From Pseudomonas cannabina (lineage in GTDB: Bacteria; Pseudomonadota; Gammaproteobacteria; Pseudomonadales; Pseudomonadaceae): a stretch of DNA of 64,000 nt. Both the position numbers and the translations under genes were made by a program. How positions within the stretch are numbered: the first letter of the stretch is position 1; each line of letters opens with the position of its first letter. Shown in pieces: positions 42,710-51,722 of the stretch. The notes under the pieces are model-generated. The model worked only from the letters and a program-made list of their open reading frames with translations. It searched no databases and was not told the DNA's origin. The stretch covers positions 5,025,501 through 5,089,500 of the forward strand of contig NZ_FNKU01000001.1 of assembly GCF_900100365.1 (NCBI RefSeq). The letters run 5' to 3'.

Positions 42710-43981
42710 TCAACGGCTATAGCTGATTCGTCCATCCACCAGCGTGTAGCGCACCGAGCCCGGCAGGCAGTGGCCGATGAAGGGGCAGTTCTCGCCTTTG
42801 GACAGCCAGGTTTCTCCGGCCAGGGTCGAGGCGGCAGGATCGAACAGCACGATGTCCGCTGGCGATCCGGCGCTCAGTTTGCCGGCTGGCAGGCGCAGGG
42901 CATCAGCTGGGCCGCTGCTCAGGCGGGCAAGCAGGGTCGGCAGGTCCAGCAAACCGTCTTCGACCAGCGTCATCGCCAGTGGCAGCAACAACTCCACACT
43001 GCTGATGCCCGGCTCGGTCGCGCCGAACGGGGCCAGCTTGGCGTCGCGTTCGTGCGGCTGGTGATGGCTCGATATCGCCTGAATGACTCCCGATTTCACC
43101 GCCTCACGCAGGCCCTCGCGGTCGGCGCGGGTGCGCAGCGGCGGCTGGACGTGATACAGGCTGGAGAAATCGATCAGTGCTTCATCGGTCAGAATCAACT
43201 GGTACAGCGCCACATCCGCCGTTACCGGCAGGCCACGCGCCTGTGCCTGGGCGATCAGCGCCGCGCCGCGTGCGCTGGTCAACTGGCTGAAATGCGCGCG
43301 CACGCCGCTTTGCTCGACCAGCAGCAGGTCGCGAGCCAGCGCCACGGTCTCGGCCGTTTCAGGAATGCCCGCCAAGCCCAGAAAGCTCGCGGTCGGGCCT
43401 TCATGCGCCAGGCCGCCTTCGGCCAGGTCGCGGTCCTGCGAATTGAAAATCACGGTCAGGTCGAACGTCGCCGCGTATTCCAGCGCCCGGCACAGTGTGC
43501 GGGTGTTACTGAAGCTGTTCAGGCCGTTGCCGAATGCCACGCAGCCCGCGTCGCGCAGGGCGATCAGTTCTGCCAGCTGTTCGCCTTCCAGGCCCTTGCT
43601 CAGCGCGCCGACCGGGAACACCTTGCTGAAACCGGCTTCGCGCGCACGGTCGAGGATCAGTTCGGCCACCGCCGAGGTGTCAAGCACCGGCTTGGTACGT
43701 GGCGGGCAGCACACGCTGGTCACGCCGCCTGCAGCAGCAGCGCGGGTTTCGCTGGCGATGCTGCCTTTACGGCTGTAACCCGGCTCGCGCAACGAAACGT
43801 TGAGGTCGACCAGCCCTGGGGCGGCCACCAGCCCGCTGGCATCGATAGTCTGAACCGGTTGAAAGCCGGTCGGTGCCGCGCCAATGGCGGCAAGTTTGCC
43901 TGCTTCGATGTGCAGGTCGGTAATCTGATCCAGCCCGCTAACCGGGTCGATGACGCGAGCGCCGAGGATGCTGAGCTTCAC
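42710..43981 (-). CDS. pyrC': inactive dihydroorotase-like subunit of aspartate transcarbamoylase
   Basis: Dihydroorotase-fold protein, 423 aa, of the PyrC'/PyrX type. Active enzymes have the metal motif HxH before LREPG; here the sequence is [10 protein letters not shown], so Asn61 and Ser63 replace the histidines. It is therefore predicted to be catalytically dead and to act as a scaffold for the PyrB dodecamer, as shown for Pseudomonas ATCase. The start overlaps the pyrB stop by 4 bp. A working dihydroorotase should be encoded elsewhere. Confidence 0.93.
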   Translation of the reverse strand: MKLSILGARVIDPVSGLDQITDLHIEAGKLAAIGAAPTGFQPVQTIDASGLVAAPGLVDLNVSLREPGYSRKGSIASETRAAAAGGVTSVCCPPRTKPVLDTSAVAELILDRAREAGFSKVFPVGALSKGLEGEQLAELIALRDAGCVAFGNGLNSFSNTRTLCRALEYAATFDLTVIFNSQDRDLAEGGLAHEGPTASFLGLAGIPETAETVALARDLLLVEQSGVRAHFSQLTSARGAALIAQAQARGLPVTADVALYQLILTDEALIDFSSLYHVQPPLRTRADREGLREAVKSGVIQAISSHHQPHERDAKLAPFGATEPGISSVELLLPLAMTLVEDGLLDLPTLLARLSSGPADALRLPAGKLSAGSPADIVLFDPAASTLAGETWLSKGENCPFIGHCLPGSVRYTLVDGRISYSR

Positions 43982-44982
43982 TGGGCGTTCTCCTGCTCGA
44001 ATTGTCGTTGTGCGTTTTGCCCGCTCATGACCATGGACAGCACTGCCATGCGCACGGCGATGCCGTAGGTCACCTGATTGAGAATCACCGAATGCGCTCC
44101 GTCGGCCACCGCCGATTCAATTTCCACACCGCGGTTGATCGGGCCGGGGTGCATGACAATCGCGTCCGGCCTAGCCACCGCCAGCCGCGCGGTGGTCAGG
44201 CCGAACAGGCGATAGAATTCGCCCTCGCTGGGCAGCAGGCCGCCGGTCATGCGCTCGCGTTGCAGGCGCAGCATGATCACCACGTCGACGTCCTTCAAGC
44301 CTTCGTTGAGGTCGGTATAGACCTTGACGCCGTACTGCTCGACGCCGACCGGCAGCAAAGTTTTCGGCCCGATGACGCGGATGTCCGGGCAGCCCAGCGC
44401 CTTGAGCGCGAGCATATTGGAGCGCGCTACGCGGGAGTGCAGGATGTCGCCGACGATGGCCACCGACAGGTTTTCGAAGCCGCCCTTGTGGCGACGAATC
44501 GTCAGCATGTCGAGCATGCCCTGGGTCGGGTGCGCATGGCGGCCGTCACCGCCGTTGATGATCGCGACGTCCGGGCACACATGCTCGGCAATGAAATGCG
44601 CTGCGCCCGAATCGGCATGGCGCACGACAAACATGTCGGCAGCCATCGCTTCAAGGTTGCGCAGGGTGTCGAACAGCGTTTCGCCCTTGCTGGTGGACGA
44701 GGTCGAAACGTTCAGGGTGATCACATCGGCCGACAGCCGCTGGGCCGCCAGTTCGAAGGTGGTGCGGGTGCGTGTCGAGTTTTCGAAGAACACGTTGCAC
44801 ACCGTCTTGCCGCGCAACAGCGGGACCTTCTTCACCGCTCGGGCGCCGACCTCAAGAAACGAGTCAGCGGTGTCGAGGATTTCGGTGAGCAGCTCGCGGG
44901 GCAAGCCGTCCAGAGACAGAAAATGGCGCAGCTGGCCCAGGTGGTTGAGCTGCAGCGGGCGCTTGGCGTCGAGAGGCGTCAT
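43978..44982 (-). CDS. pyrB: aspartate carbamoyltransferase catalytic subunit
   Basis: PyrB, 334 aa, forms carbamoyl-aspartate, the committed step of pyrimidine synthesis. The carbamoyl-phosphate site is [12 protein letters not shown] (69-75); [16 protein letters not shown] and [11 protein letters not shown] follow. The N-terminal extension before the core is typical of Pseudomonas PyrB, where it contributes to nucleotide regulation. It lies 13 bp after pyrR and is coupled to pyrC'. Confidence 0.97.
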   Translation of the reverse strand: MTPLDAKRPLQLNHLGQLRHFLSLDGLPRELLTEILDTADSFLEVGARAVKKVPLLRGKTVCNVFFENSTRTRTTFELAAQRLSADVITLNVSTSSTSKGETLFDTLRNLEAMAADMFVVRHADSGAAHFIAEHVCPDVAIINGGDGRHAHPTQGMLDMLTIRRHKGGFENLSVAIVGDILHSRVARSNMLALKALGCPDIRVIGPKTLLPVGVEQYGVKVYTDLNEGLKDVDVVIMLRLQRERMTGGLLPSEGEFYRLFGLTTARLAVARPDAIVMHPGPINRGVEIESAVADGAHSVILNQVTYGIAVRMAVLSMVMSGQNAQRQFEQENAQ

Positions 44983-44995
44983 CGCAATGGACTCT

Positions 44996-45508
44996 TTAAA
45001 GGGCGGTGGAGAGGTCTTGAAGCTCGAGCGCCATTGGCTCGGGACCGGACAGCTTGATGCGTTCGTGCGGTGCCAGCGACAGCGTCGCCCCGACCACATT
45101 CGGGCGGATCGGCAGTTCTCCGGCGTCCAGGTCCAGCAGGCAGACCAGCGTGACGCTGGCCGGGCGGCCGTAATCGAACAGTTCGTTGAGCGCGGCGCGA
45201 ATGGTCCGGCCGCTCATCAGCACGTCGTCGATCAGCACCAGATGCTGCCCTTCGATCTCGAACGGCAGTTCCGAAGGGCGCACTTGCGGGTGCAGGCCGT
45301 TCTGGCTGAAATCATCGCGATAGAACGAGACGTCCAGAGTGCCGAGCGGCGAAGGGTTGTCCAGCTCTTTGAGTAGCGCCTGAGCGACCCACACACCGCC
45401 TGTGCGGATGCCGATGAAACGAGGGTCGCTGATGCCGCGCTTGCTCAGATGAGCGTTCAGGTCAGTGGCCATCTGACGAATCAGTTCGGCGGGATTGGGC
45501 AGGCTCAT
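44996..45508 (-). CDS. pyrR: bifunctional pyr regulatory protein / uracil phosphoribosyltransferase
   Basis: PyrR, 170 aa, phosphoribosyltransferase-fold protein. The PRPP loop is [30 protein letters not shown] and FYRDDFS are family motifs. In Bacillus it attenuates pyr mRNA; in Pseudomonas it is tied to control of pyrBC'. The ATG at 45508 is chosen over a further upstream frame start. It heads pyrR-pyrB-pyrC'; a 98-bp gap separates it from ruvX. Confidence 0.94.
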   Translation of the reverse strand: MSLPNPAELIRQMATDLNAHLSKRGISDPRFIGIRTGGVWVAQALLKELDNPSPLGTLDVSFYRDDFSQNGLHPQVRPSELPFEIEGQHLVLIDDVLMSGRTIRAALNELFDYGRPASVTLVCLLDLDAGELPIRPNVVGATLSLAPHERIKLSGPEPMALELQDLSTAL

Positions 45509-45606
45509 GGTTGCTCCTTTGAGGCTCGGGCAGCGTCCGTCCATGGCGCGTTGCTCAAGCGATAACGTCTGATCCGGATATCTCGAAGCGACAGGGACTG
45601 TAAAAG

Positions 45607-46047
45607 TCACACATTCAACAATTCTGGGTGCTCGTCCAGCCAGCCTTGCAGCAGCAGCGCAGCGGCGATGGCGTCCACCGGATTGTCCCGGTAACTGCCT
45701 TTCTGGCCGCCGCGTGCCATGCGCTCGCCTTTGGCCTCGAAGGTCGTCAGGCGCTCGTCGTGGGTGTAGACCGTGACGCCGAAGCGTCCGTTGAGTCTGC
45801 GCGAAAACTTTTCCGCGCGGGCGCTCATCTCGCTGGGCGTGCCGTCCATGTTCAACGGCAGGCCGACCACGATGGCGTCAGGTTTCCATTCGGTAATCAG
45901 CGCCTGCACCTTGTCCCAGTCCGGCACGCCGTTCTGCGCCTTGAGGGTGCAGAGTTCGCGGGCCTGACCGGTGATCGCCTGGCCGACGGCAACGCCGATC
46001 TGTTTGGTGCCGTAATCAATCCCCAGCAGCAAGCGCAAAGCGGCCAT
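45607..46047 (-). CDS. ruvX: putative Holliday junction resolvase / pre-16S rRNA nuclease
   Basis: YqgF/RuvX family, 146 aa, RNase H-like fold. [30 protein letters not shown] and DERLTTFEA carry the acidic residues. The E. coli enzyme matures the 5' end of 16S rRNA; a junction-resolving role is also proposed. It overlaps the algH stop by one base (TGATG). Confidence 0.94.
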   Translation of the reverse strand: MAALRLLLGIDYGTKQIGVAVGQAITGQARELCTLKAQNGVPDWDKVQALITEWKPDAIVVGLPLNMDGTPSEMSARAEKFSRRLNGRFGVTVYTHDERLTTFEAKGERMARGGQKGSYRDNPVDAIAAALLLQGWLDEHPELLNV

Positions 46048-46619
46048 CAGGCGTGACCTGCCTGAGTCGAGATCAGGCTGAGATTGACGCCGAGGCGTCT
46101 GGCGGCGGCATCGAGACGTCGTTCGCTGTCGACGTCGAACAGAATCGCCGGGTCGAACGAGCAGGTCAGCCAGGCATTGTCAGCCATTTCGGCATCCAGC
46201 TGGCCTGCGTCCCACCCGGCATAGCCCAGGGTGATCACATTTTGATCAGGTCCGTAGCCGTCAGCGATGGAAAACAGCACGTCCTGTGAGGTGGACAGCG
46301 AGATTCCGCCCGGCAGCGCGACCGTGGCCTGAAACAGCTGGCCGCTTGGATGCAGGACGAAGCCGCGATCAGTCTGCACCGGGCCGCCGGAATGAATGAC
46401 GATTTCCTGGCAGCGTTTCGGCGCTGGCAGCTCCGGTCGCAACTGTTCGAGTACATCCGCCAGGGTCAGGCTTTGCGGGCGGTTGATTACCAGCCCCATT
46501 GCGCCATTGGCGTTGTGCTCGACAACGTACGTCAAGGTCTGAGCAAAGTTCTCGTCGTGCATGTGAGGCATGGCGATCAGGAACTGGTGCTTGAGATAGC
46601 TCGGGGAGACTTTTTTCAT
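46047..46619 (-). CDS. algH: YqgE/AlgH family protein
   Basis: AlgH, 190 aa. Start MKKVSPSYLKHQFLIAMPHM and the conserved VINRPQSLTLADVLEQL, HSGGPVQTDRGFVLH and GYAGWDAGQLDAEM. It was named for an effect on alginate in P. aeruginosa; the molecular role is unclear. The gene order algH-ruvX-pyrR is conserved. Confidence 0.94.
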   Translation of the reverse strand: MKKVSPSYLKHQFLIAMPHMHDENFAQTLTYVVEHNANGAMGLVINRPQSLTLADVLEQLRPELPAPKRCQEIVIHSGGPVQTDRGFVLHPSGQLFQATVALPGGISLSTSQDVLFSIADGYGPDQNVITLGYAGWDAGQLDAEMADNAWLTCSFDPAILFDVDSERRLDAAARRLGVNLSLISTQAGHA

Positions 46620-46694
46620 GAGTCCTAGTGTGGCGTTGTGTTACGGGCCTGACAACTGACACTTATATGTGTCGGGTGTCCGTTGGCAAAAATG

Positions 46695-47587
46695 TCAGTT
46701 GCTCGACAGTTTATCGCCGCGTGCAAATTTCCAGGTGCGAATGATCTCGAGCCGGTCGATGTCTGCCAGATCACCGGTGAACGGCGCAAAAGGCGCAGCC
46801 AGACGCACGATTCGCTGTGCGGCCTGATCCAGCAGCGGTTGCCCGGAGGATTCCAGCACCAACACTTCGTACAGCGAGCCGTCGCGATTGATCGACACAA
46901 GAAGTCGCAAATTGCCGTAGATCTGCTGGCGACGTGCTTCCTCAGGATAGTTCAGGTTGCCGACTCGTTCGACCTTCTTGCGCCAATCGTCCTTGTACCA
47001 GGCACCTTTATCGCGCATGGTCGAGGCCGCATTGAGGCGGTGGATCTTCGGCCGCTTGGCGTAAGCCTGCTGCTCGTTCGAGAGTTCGGCTTCAAGGCTG
47101 GCGATTTCGTTGCTCAGCTCCGAGCTGTCAAACGTTGGCGCAGCCTTGGTGGCTGGATCGGGCTTGACCTCTTCGCGCTTGGCGACGGTTTTCTGCGGGC
47201 TCTGCGCGTTGGTGGAAACCGCAGTCTTCGGCGCTTCCTGCTTGACCACCGGCTTGCTGGCCGGGGGGGGGTGACCTTGTTTACCTTGGTGTCCTGATAA
47301 GGCGCCAGCTCGGTGGTCTTGAGTGTTTCGGCCTTGTCCAGCGTGCCGCTGCCCTGCTGATCGTCTTGCGCCAGATAATCCGCCTGTTTGGGCTTTTCGT
47401 CGCTTTTGAACGTGGCGAGGGTGATTTCCAGCGTCTGCGAGATCTGCTCCGGCTTGACGTAGGTAAAGCCCACGCCAAGGATGATCACCAAGTGGATCAG
47501 CGCCGCGATCAGCAGGGTAAAACCCAGGCGATCAGCGGGGCGCACACCGACGTTGGAGAGTTCGAGGGGAAGGTCGTTTCGGGCCAT
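46695..47587 (-). pseudogene. TonB3-like energy transducer broken at a run of nine G
   Basis: TonB-family protein. The N-terminal half has a membrane anchor (LGFTLLIAALIHLVIILGVGFTYV) and an acidic, Lys-rich periplasmic linker. The C-terminal half, in another frame, has the TonB-like domain (NLNYPEEARRQQIYGNLRLLV). The frames meet at C9 on the coding strand (G9 at 47263-47271). One more C, or two fewer, gives a single frame; with ten C it would be 297 aa. The position between algH and gshB equals tonB3 of P. aeruginosa, where it is needed for twitching. It may be phase-variable, decayed or a miscall. The exact start (47587 or 47596) is uncertain. Confidence 0.82.
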
Positions 47588-47756
47588 GGAGGTCATCGGC
47601 GGTTCAGTATCTCGTCAGCCTGCATGTCAAAATCCGTGTCGTGTCACAGGTGGCGCATGATAACGCAATGTGCGGTTTGGCTTCAGAGTGGATCTGACGA
47701 AGGGGCGCGTCTGCACGCCGCTTATCGTTATACACAAATATCGAGACACCCGGAAA

Positions 47757-49077
47757 GCCGGGCTTCTTGGGCGCGGACCGGGTGACGCTTCGCTTGTCCG
47801 GGAAACGGTAGTCCAAACGATGTATTTCGGAGCATAGGCCTATCTTCGCGGACAAGTCCGCTCCCACGGCCTTTGGCCAGAATCAAAAGCGCCGGGCTTT
47901 TTGGGGGCGGACCGGGTGACGCTTTGCTTGTCCGGGAAAAGGTAGTCCAAACGATGTATTTCGGAGAATAGGCCTATCTTCGCGGACAAGGCCGCTCCCA
48001 CGGCCTTTGGCCAGAATCAAAAGCGTCGGGCTTTTGGGGGGCGGACCGGGTGACGCTTTGCTTGTCCGGGAAACGGTAGTCCAAACGATGTATTTCGGAG
48101 AATAGGCCTATCTTCGCGGACAAGGCCGCTCCCACGGCCTTTGGCCAGAATCAAAAGCGTCGGGCTTCTTGGGGGCGGACCGGGTGACGCTTCGCTTGTC
48201 CGGGAAACGGTAGTCCAAACGATGTATTTCGGAGATAGACCTACCTTTCGCGGACAAGTCCGCTCCCACGGCCTTTGGCCAGAATCAAAAGCGTCGGGCT
48301 TTTTGGGGGCGGACCGGGTGACGCTTTGCTTGTCCGGGAAACGGTAGTCCAAACGATGCGTTCGGAGAATAGACCTATCTTCGCGGACAAGTCCGCTCCC
48401 ACGGCCTTTGGCCAGAATCAAAAGCGTCGGGCTTTTTGGGGGCGGACCGGGTGACGCTTTGCTTGTCCGGGAAACGGTAGTCCAAACGATGCGTTCGGAG
48501 AATAGACCTATCTTCGCGGACAAGTCCGCTCCCACGGCCTCTGGCCAGAATCAAAAGCGCCGGGCTTTTTGGGAGCCTACCGGGTGACGCTTTGCTTGTC
48601 CGGGAAACGGTAGTCCAAACGATGCGTTCGGAGAATAGACCTATCTTCGCGGACAAGTCCGCTCCCACGGCCTTTGGCCAGAATCAAAAGCGTCGGGCTT
48701 CTTGGGGGCGGACCGGGTGACGCTTTGCTTGTCCGGGAAAAGGTAGTCCAAACGATGCGTTCGGAGAATAGACCTATCTTCGCGGACAAGTCCGCTCCCA
48801 CGGCCTCTGGCCAGAATCAAAAGCGCCGGGCTTTTTGGGAACCTACCGGGTGACGCTTTGCTTGTCCGGGAAACGGTAGTCCAAACGATGTATTTCGGAG
48901 AATAGGACTATCTTCGCGGACAAGTCCGCTCCCACGGCCTTTGGCCAGAATCAAAAGCGTCGGGCTTTTGTGGGAGCGGACTTGTCCGCGAAGCGGTGGT
49001 TCAAACGACGCATTGCGTGGAATAGACCTACCCTTTCGCAGACAGGCGAAGCGTCGCCTGGTCCGCTCCCACAAAGA
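47757..49077. repeat. tandem array of REP doublets, 133/134-bp unit, nine copies plus one divergent
   Basis: The 1.5-kb gap between gshB and the tonB-like gene is almost filled by a tandem array. Each unit holds one palindrome with CGGACCGGGTGACGCTT and GCTTGTCCGGGAAACGG halves, a linker GTAGTCCAAACGATG, a second palindrome CTTCGCGGACAAGTCCGCTC, and a tail GGCCAGAATCAAAAGCG. The tail recurs at 47881, 48015, 48149, 48283, 48416, 48549, 48682, 48815 and 48949, so spacing is 134,134,134,133,133,133,133,134. A tenth, divergent unit follows to 49077. Open frames in it that start MGADLSAK are artefacts of the repeat. Confidence 0.95.
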
Positions 49078-49095
49078 GCTCCATATCCGGGTGTC

Positions 49096-50055
49096 TTAGC
49101 CCTTGCGCGCTTGCAGCTTGTTGCCGATCGCATCCATCAGCAGGCCGCCGATGTTGGTGCCGAAGGCGTTATCGATTTCGCGAATGCAGGTCGGGCTGGT
49201 GACGTTGATCTCGGTCAGGTGTTCGCCGATTACGTCAAGGCCGACGAACAGCAGGCCTTTTTCACGCAGGGTCGGGCCGATCTGTTCGGCGATCCAGCGG
49301 TCCTTGTCGGTCAACGGGCGGGCTTCGCCACGGCCGCCAGCGGCAAGGTTGCCACGCGTCTCGCCAGCAGCGGGGATGCGCGCCAGGCAGTACGGCACCG
49401 GCTCGCCATCGACCATCAGAATGCGTTTGTCGCCGTCCTTGATGGCTGGCAGGTAGCCCTGCGCCATGATCTGCTGGGTGCCGTGGGCTGTCAGGGTTTC
49501 GAGGATCACCGACAGGTTCGGGTCGCCTGCGCGATGGCGGAAGATCGACGCGCCGCCCATGCCGTCCAGCGGCTTGAGGATCACATCACCCTGTTGCTCG
49601 GCGAATTCGCGAATGATGTCGGCGCGGCGGCTGACCAGCGTTGGCGGGGTGCACTGCGGAAACAGCGTGGCAAACAGCTTCTCGTTGCAGTCACGCAGGC
49701 TCTGCGGCTTGTTGACCACCAGCACGCCAGCGCGTTCGGCCTGCTCCAGCAGGTAAGTGGTGTAGACGAATTCCATGTCGAATGGCGGGTCCTTGCGCAT
49801 CAGGATCACGTCGAGGTCGTCGAGGCCTGCGTCGATTTCAGCTTCGAATTCGAACCATTTGGCCGGATCGGCAAATACCTTGAGCGGCTTCATGCGCCCG
49901 CGGGCCTGGCCGGCATTCTGGTAAAGGTCTTTCTGTTCCATATAAAACAGTGACCAGCCGCGTTCCTGTGCGGCAAGGAGCATGGCCAGCGAGCTGTCCT
50001 TTTTATAGGAGATGCGCTCAATGGGGTCCATGACAATCCCTAGGCGAACGCTCAT
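49096..50055 (-). CDS. gshB: glutathione synthetase
   Basis: GshB, 319 aa, ATP-grasp enzyme joining gamma-glutamylcysteine and glycine. It shows VMDPIERISYKKDSSLAMLLAAQ, DVILMRKDPPFDMEFVYTTYLL, the ATP-grasp KPLDGMGGASIFR and LTEINVTSPT. The ATG at 50055 fits the family N-terminus; frame upstream to 50151 is not homologous. It is divergent from pilG, with 245 bp between starts. Confidence 0.97.
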   Translation of the reverse strand: MSVRLGIVMDPIERISYKKDSSLAMLLAAQERGWSLFYMEQKDLYQNAGQARGRMKPLKVFADPAKWFEFEAEIDAGLDDLDVILMRKDPPFDMEFVYTTYLLEQAERAGVLVVNKPQSLRDCNEKLFATLFPQCTPPTLVSRRADIIREFAEQQGDVILKPLDGMGGASIFRHRAGDPNLSVILETLTAHGTQQIMAQGYLPAIKDGDKRILMVDGEPVPYCLARIPAAGETRGNLAAGGRGEARPLTDKDRWIAEQIGPTLREKGLLFVGLDVIGEHLTEINVTSPTCIREIDNAFGTNIGGLLMDAIGNKLQARKG

Positions 50056-50300
50056 GGGCAATATCCTCTGATCGGTAAGGGCGCGATGGCCGTAAAAATT
50101 GGCATCAGGGTGGCGCTCCGATTGCTCCCGGTCAAGAGGCAGGCCTGCCACGGTGCGCTTTATGGATTGCGTCTGGAGAGTGTGCTAAAAAGGCTCGGCA
50201 TCCGGTCTTCGGTCCCTGTGGATCAATGAAGCGATACCGTCAGGCTCTCAGTGCCTCGCAGAATGCGCAAAAATTCGCTGCGGCGATGGAAGAGCAGCTT

Positions 50301-50711
50301 ATGGAACAACACGCCTCCGCCTTGAAAGTCATGGTCATCGATGACTCGAAGACCATCCGCCGCACCGCCGAAACGCTGCTCAGAAACGCAGGCTGCGAAG
50401 TCATTACTGCGATAGACGGTTTCGACGCGCTGGCCAAGATTGCCGATAACCACCCGCGAATCATATTCGTCGATATCATGATGCCGCGTCTGGACGGCTA
50501 TCAGACCTGCGCGCTGATCAAGAACAACCGGGCATTCAAGTCGACGCCGGTCATCATGCTGTCGTCAAAGGAAGGGCTGTTCGACAAGGCCAAGGGTCGG
50601 ATTGTCGGTTCCGATCAGTTTTTGACCAAGCGTTTCAACAAGGAAGAACTGCTCAGCGCCATCAAGGCTCATGTGCCGGGTTTCGTTGCAGCAGAACAAC
50701 ATCTATCGTGA
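50301..50711 (+). CDS. pilG: twitching motility response regulator PilG
   Basis: Stand-alone receiver domain, 136 aa. Acidic pocket KVMVIDDSKTIRR, phospho-acceptor Asp58 (FVDIMMPRLDG) and Lys110 are present. The residue after Lys110 is Arg (LTKRFNKEE), where receivers and P. aeruginosa PilG have the conserved Pro of the K-P cis peptide. PilG is a phosphorylation target of ChpA and controls pilus extension and cAMP. I start at the ATG at 50301; an upstream ATG is possible. Confidence 0.93.
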   Translation: MEQHASALKVMVIDDSKTIRRTAETLLRNAGCEVITAIDGFDALAKIADNHPRIIFVDIMMPRLDGYQTCALIKNNRAFKSTPVIMLSSKEGLFDKAKGRIVGSDQFLTKRFNKEELLSAIKAHVPGFVAAEQHLS

Positions 50712-50757
50712 CGCCCGCGCCTGATGTCGCGCGCTCGTAATCTGACGGGGAACACCC

Positions 50758-51123
50758 ATGGCTCGAATATTGATCGTCGATGATTCGCCGACTGAAATGT
50801 ACAAACTCACCGGCATGCTGGAAAAGCACGGTCACGAAGTGCTGAAAGCCGAGAACGGTGCTGACGGCGTGGCCCTGGCCCGTCAGGAAAAGCCCGACGC
50901 CGTATTGATGGACATCGTCATGCCGGGTCTCAACGGCTTTCAGGCCACGCGCCAACTGACCAAAGACGCCGACACCAGCAGTATTCCGGTGATCATGATC
51001 ACCACCAAGGATCAGGAAACTGACAAGGTCTGGGGCAAGCGCCAGGGTGCGCGGGATTACCTGACCAAGCCGGTGGATGAAGAAACCCTGATGAAAACCC
51101 TGAACGCGGTGCTGGCCGGCTGA
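50758..51123 (+). CDS. pilH: twitching motility response regulator PilH
   Basis: CheY-like receiver domain, 121 aa: ILIVDDSPTEMYKL, Asp52 (VLMDIVMPGLNGF), and a normal LTKPVDEE at the Lys-Pro position. In P. aeruginosa PilH acts as a phosphate sink opposing PilG. It is 46 bp after pilG and 14 bp before pilI. Confidence 0.95.
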   Translation: MARILIVDDSPTEMYKLTGMLEKHGHEVLKAENGADGVALARQEKPDAVLMDIVMPGLNGFQATRQLTKDADTSSIPVIMITTKDQETDKVWGKRQGARDYLTKPVDEETLMKTLNAVLAG

Positions 51124-51137
51124 TTGCCGGGATTACC

Positions 51138-51677
51138 ATGGCTGATCCTCGTACCGCTTTTGAACTGCTGCTGGACATGGATCGGCGTTGCCGTTCGCTG
51201 GCGGCCGGGCTGCCGTTGCAGGAAGCCCACCAGCAGGACTGGATCGGCATTGGTTTTCGCATGGGCGAGCAGCGTTTTGTGGCGCCTATCGGCGAAATCG
51301 CCGAAATTCTCCATGAACCCCGTTATGCCGCCATGCCTGGCGTGAAACCCTGGGTGGTAGGCGTCGCCAACCTGCGTGGCCGGCTGCTGCCGATCATGGA
51401 CTTGTGCGGGTTCTTCGGTCATGAGCTGGTGCCGGTCCGCAGGCAGCGGCGGGTATTGGTGGTCGAACACAGCGATGTGTTCACCGGCTTGCTGGTGGAT
51501 GAGGTGTTCGGTATGCAACGCTTCAGTCAGCCGAGCCTCATCCCTCAGATACCGCAAGACGTGGAGCAGCGCATGGTGCCGTTTCTGCGCGGGCAATTCA
51601 TTCGCGAGCAGGCCTGGCAGGTGTTCAGCCCGTGGGCGGTGGTGCAGTCCGAGGATTTCATGGACCTGGCGTCCTAG
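51138..51677 (+). CDS. pilI: CheW-like adaptor PilI
   Basis: CheW-domain protein, 179 aa, coupling the PilJ receptor to the ChpA kinase. The CheW features are IGEIAEILHEPRYAAMPGVKPWVVGVANLRGRLLPIMDL in outline (ANLRGRLLPIMDLCGFFG) and VVEHSDVFTGLLVDEVFG. Cytoplasmic. Part of pilGHIJ-chpA-chpC. Confidence 0.94.
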   Translation: MADPRTAFELLLDMDRRCRSLAAGLPLQEAHQQDWIGIGFRMGEQRFVAPIGEIAEILHEPRYAAMPGVKPWVVGVANLRGRLLPIMDLCGFFGHELVPVRRQRRVLVVEHSDVFTGLLVDEVFGMQRFSQPSLIPQIPQDVEQRMVPFLRGQFIREQAWQVFSPWAVVQSEDFMDLAS

Positions 51678-51722
51678 AATGGGGGCTGGTTTGTTTCACT
51701 GATAGAGGCGGGGGCCTGATTG

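Noticed and set aside
47757..49077. CRISPR array, suggested by regular spacing
   Set aside because: The whole 133/134-bp unit is repeated; there are no short direct repeats with unique spacers and no cas genes nearby.
47604..49133. Several minus-strand open frames of 60-172 codons starting MGADLSAK inside 47.6-49.1 kb
   Set aside because: They are the REP array read in one frame; the same peptide recurs in every unit, there is no ribosome site and no family similarity.
50056..50151. N-terminal extension of GshB
   Set aside because: Family start MSVRLGIVMDPIE is at 50055; the upstream part is unconserved promoter region.
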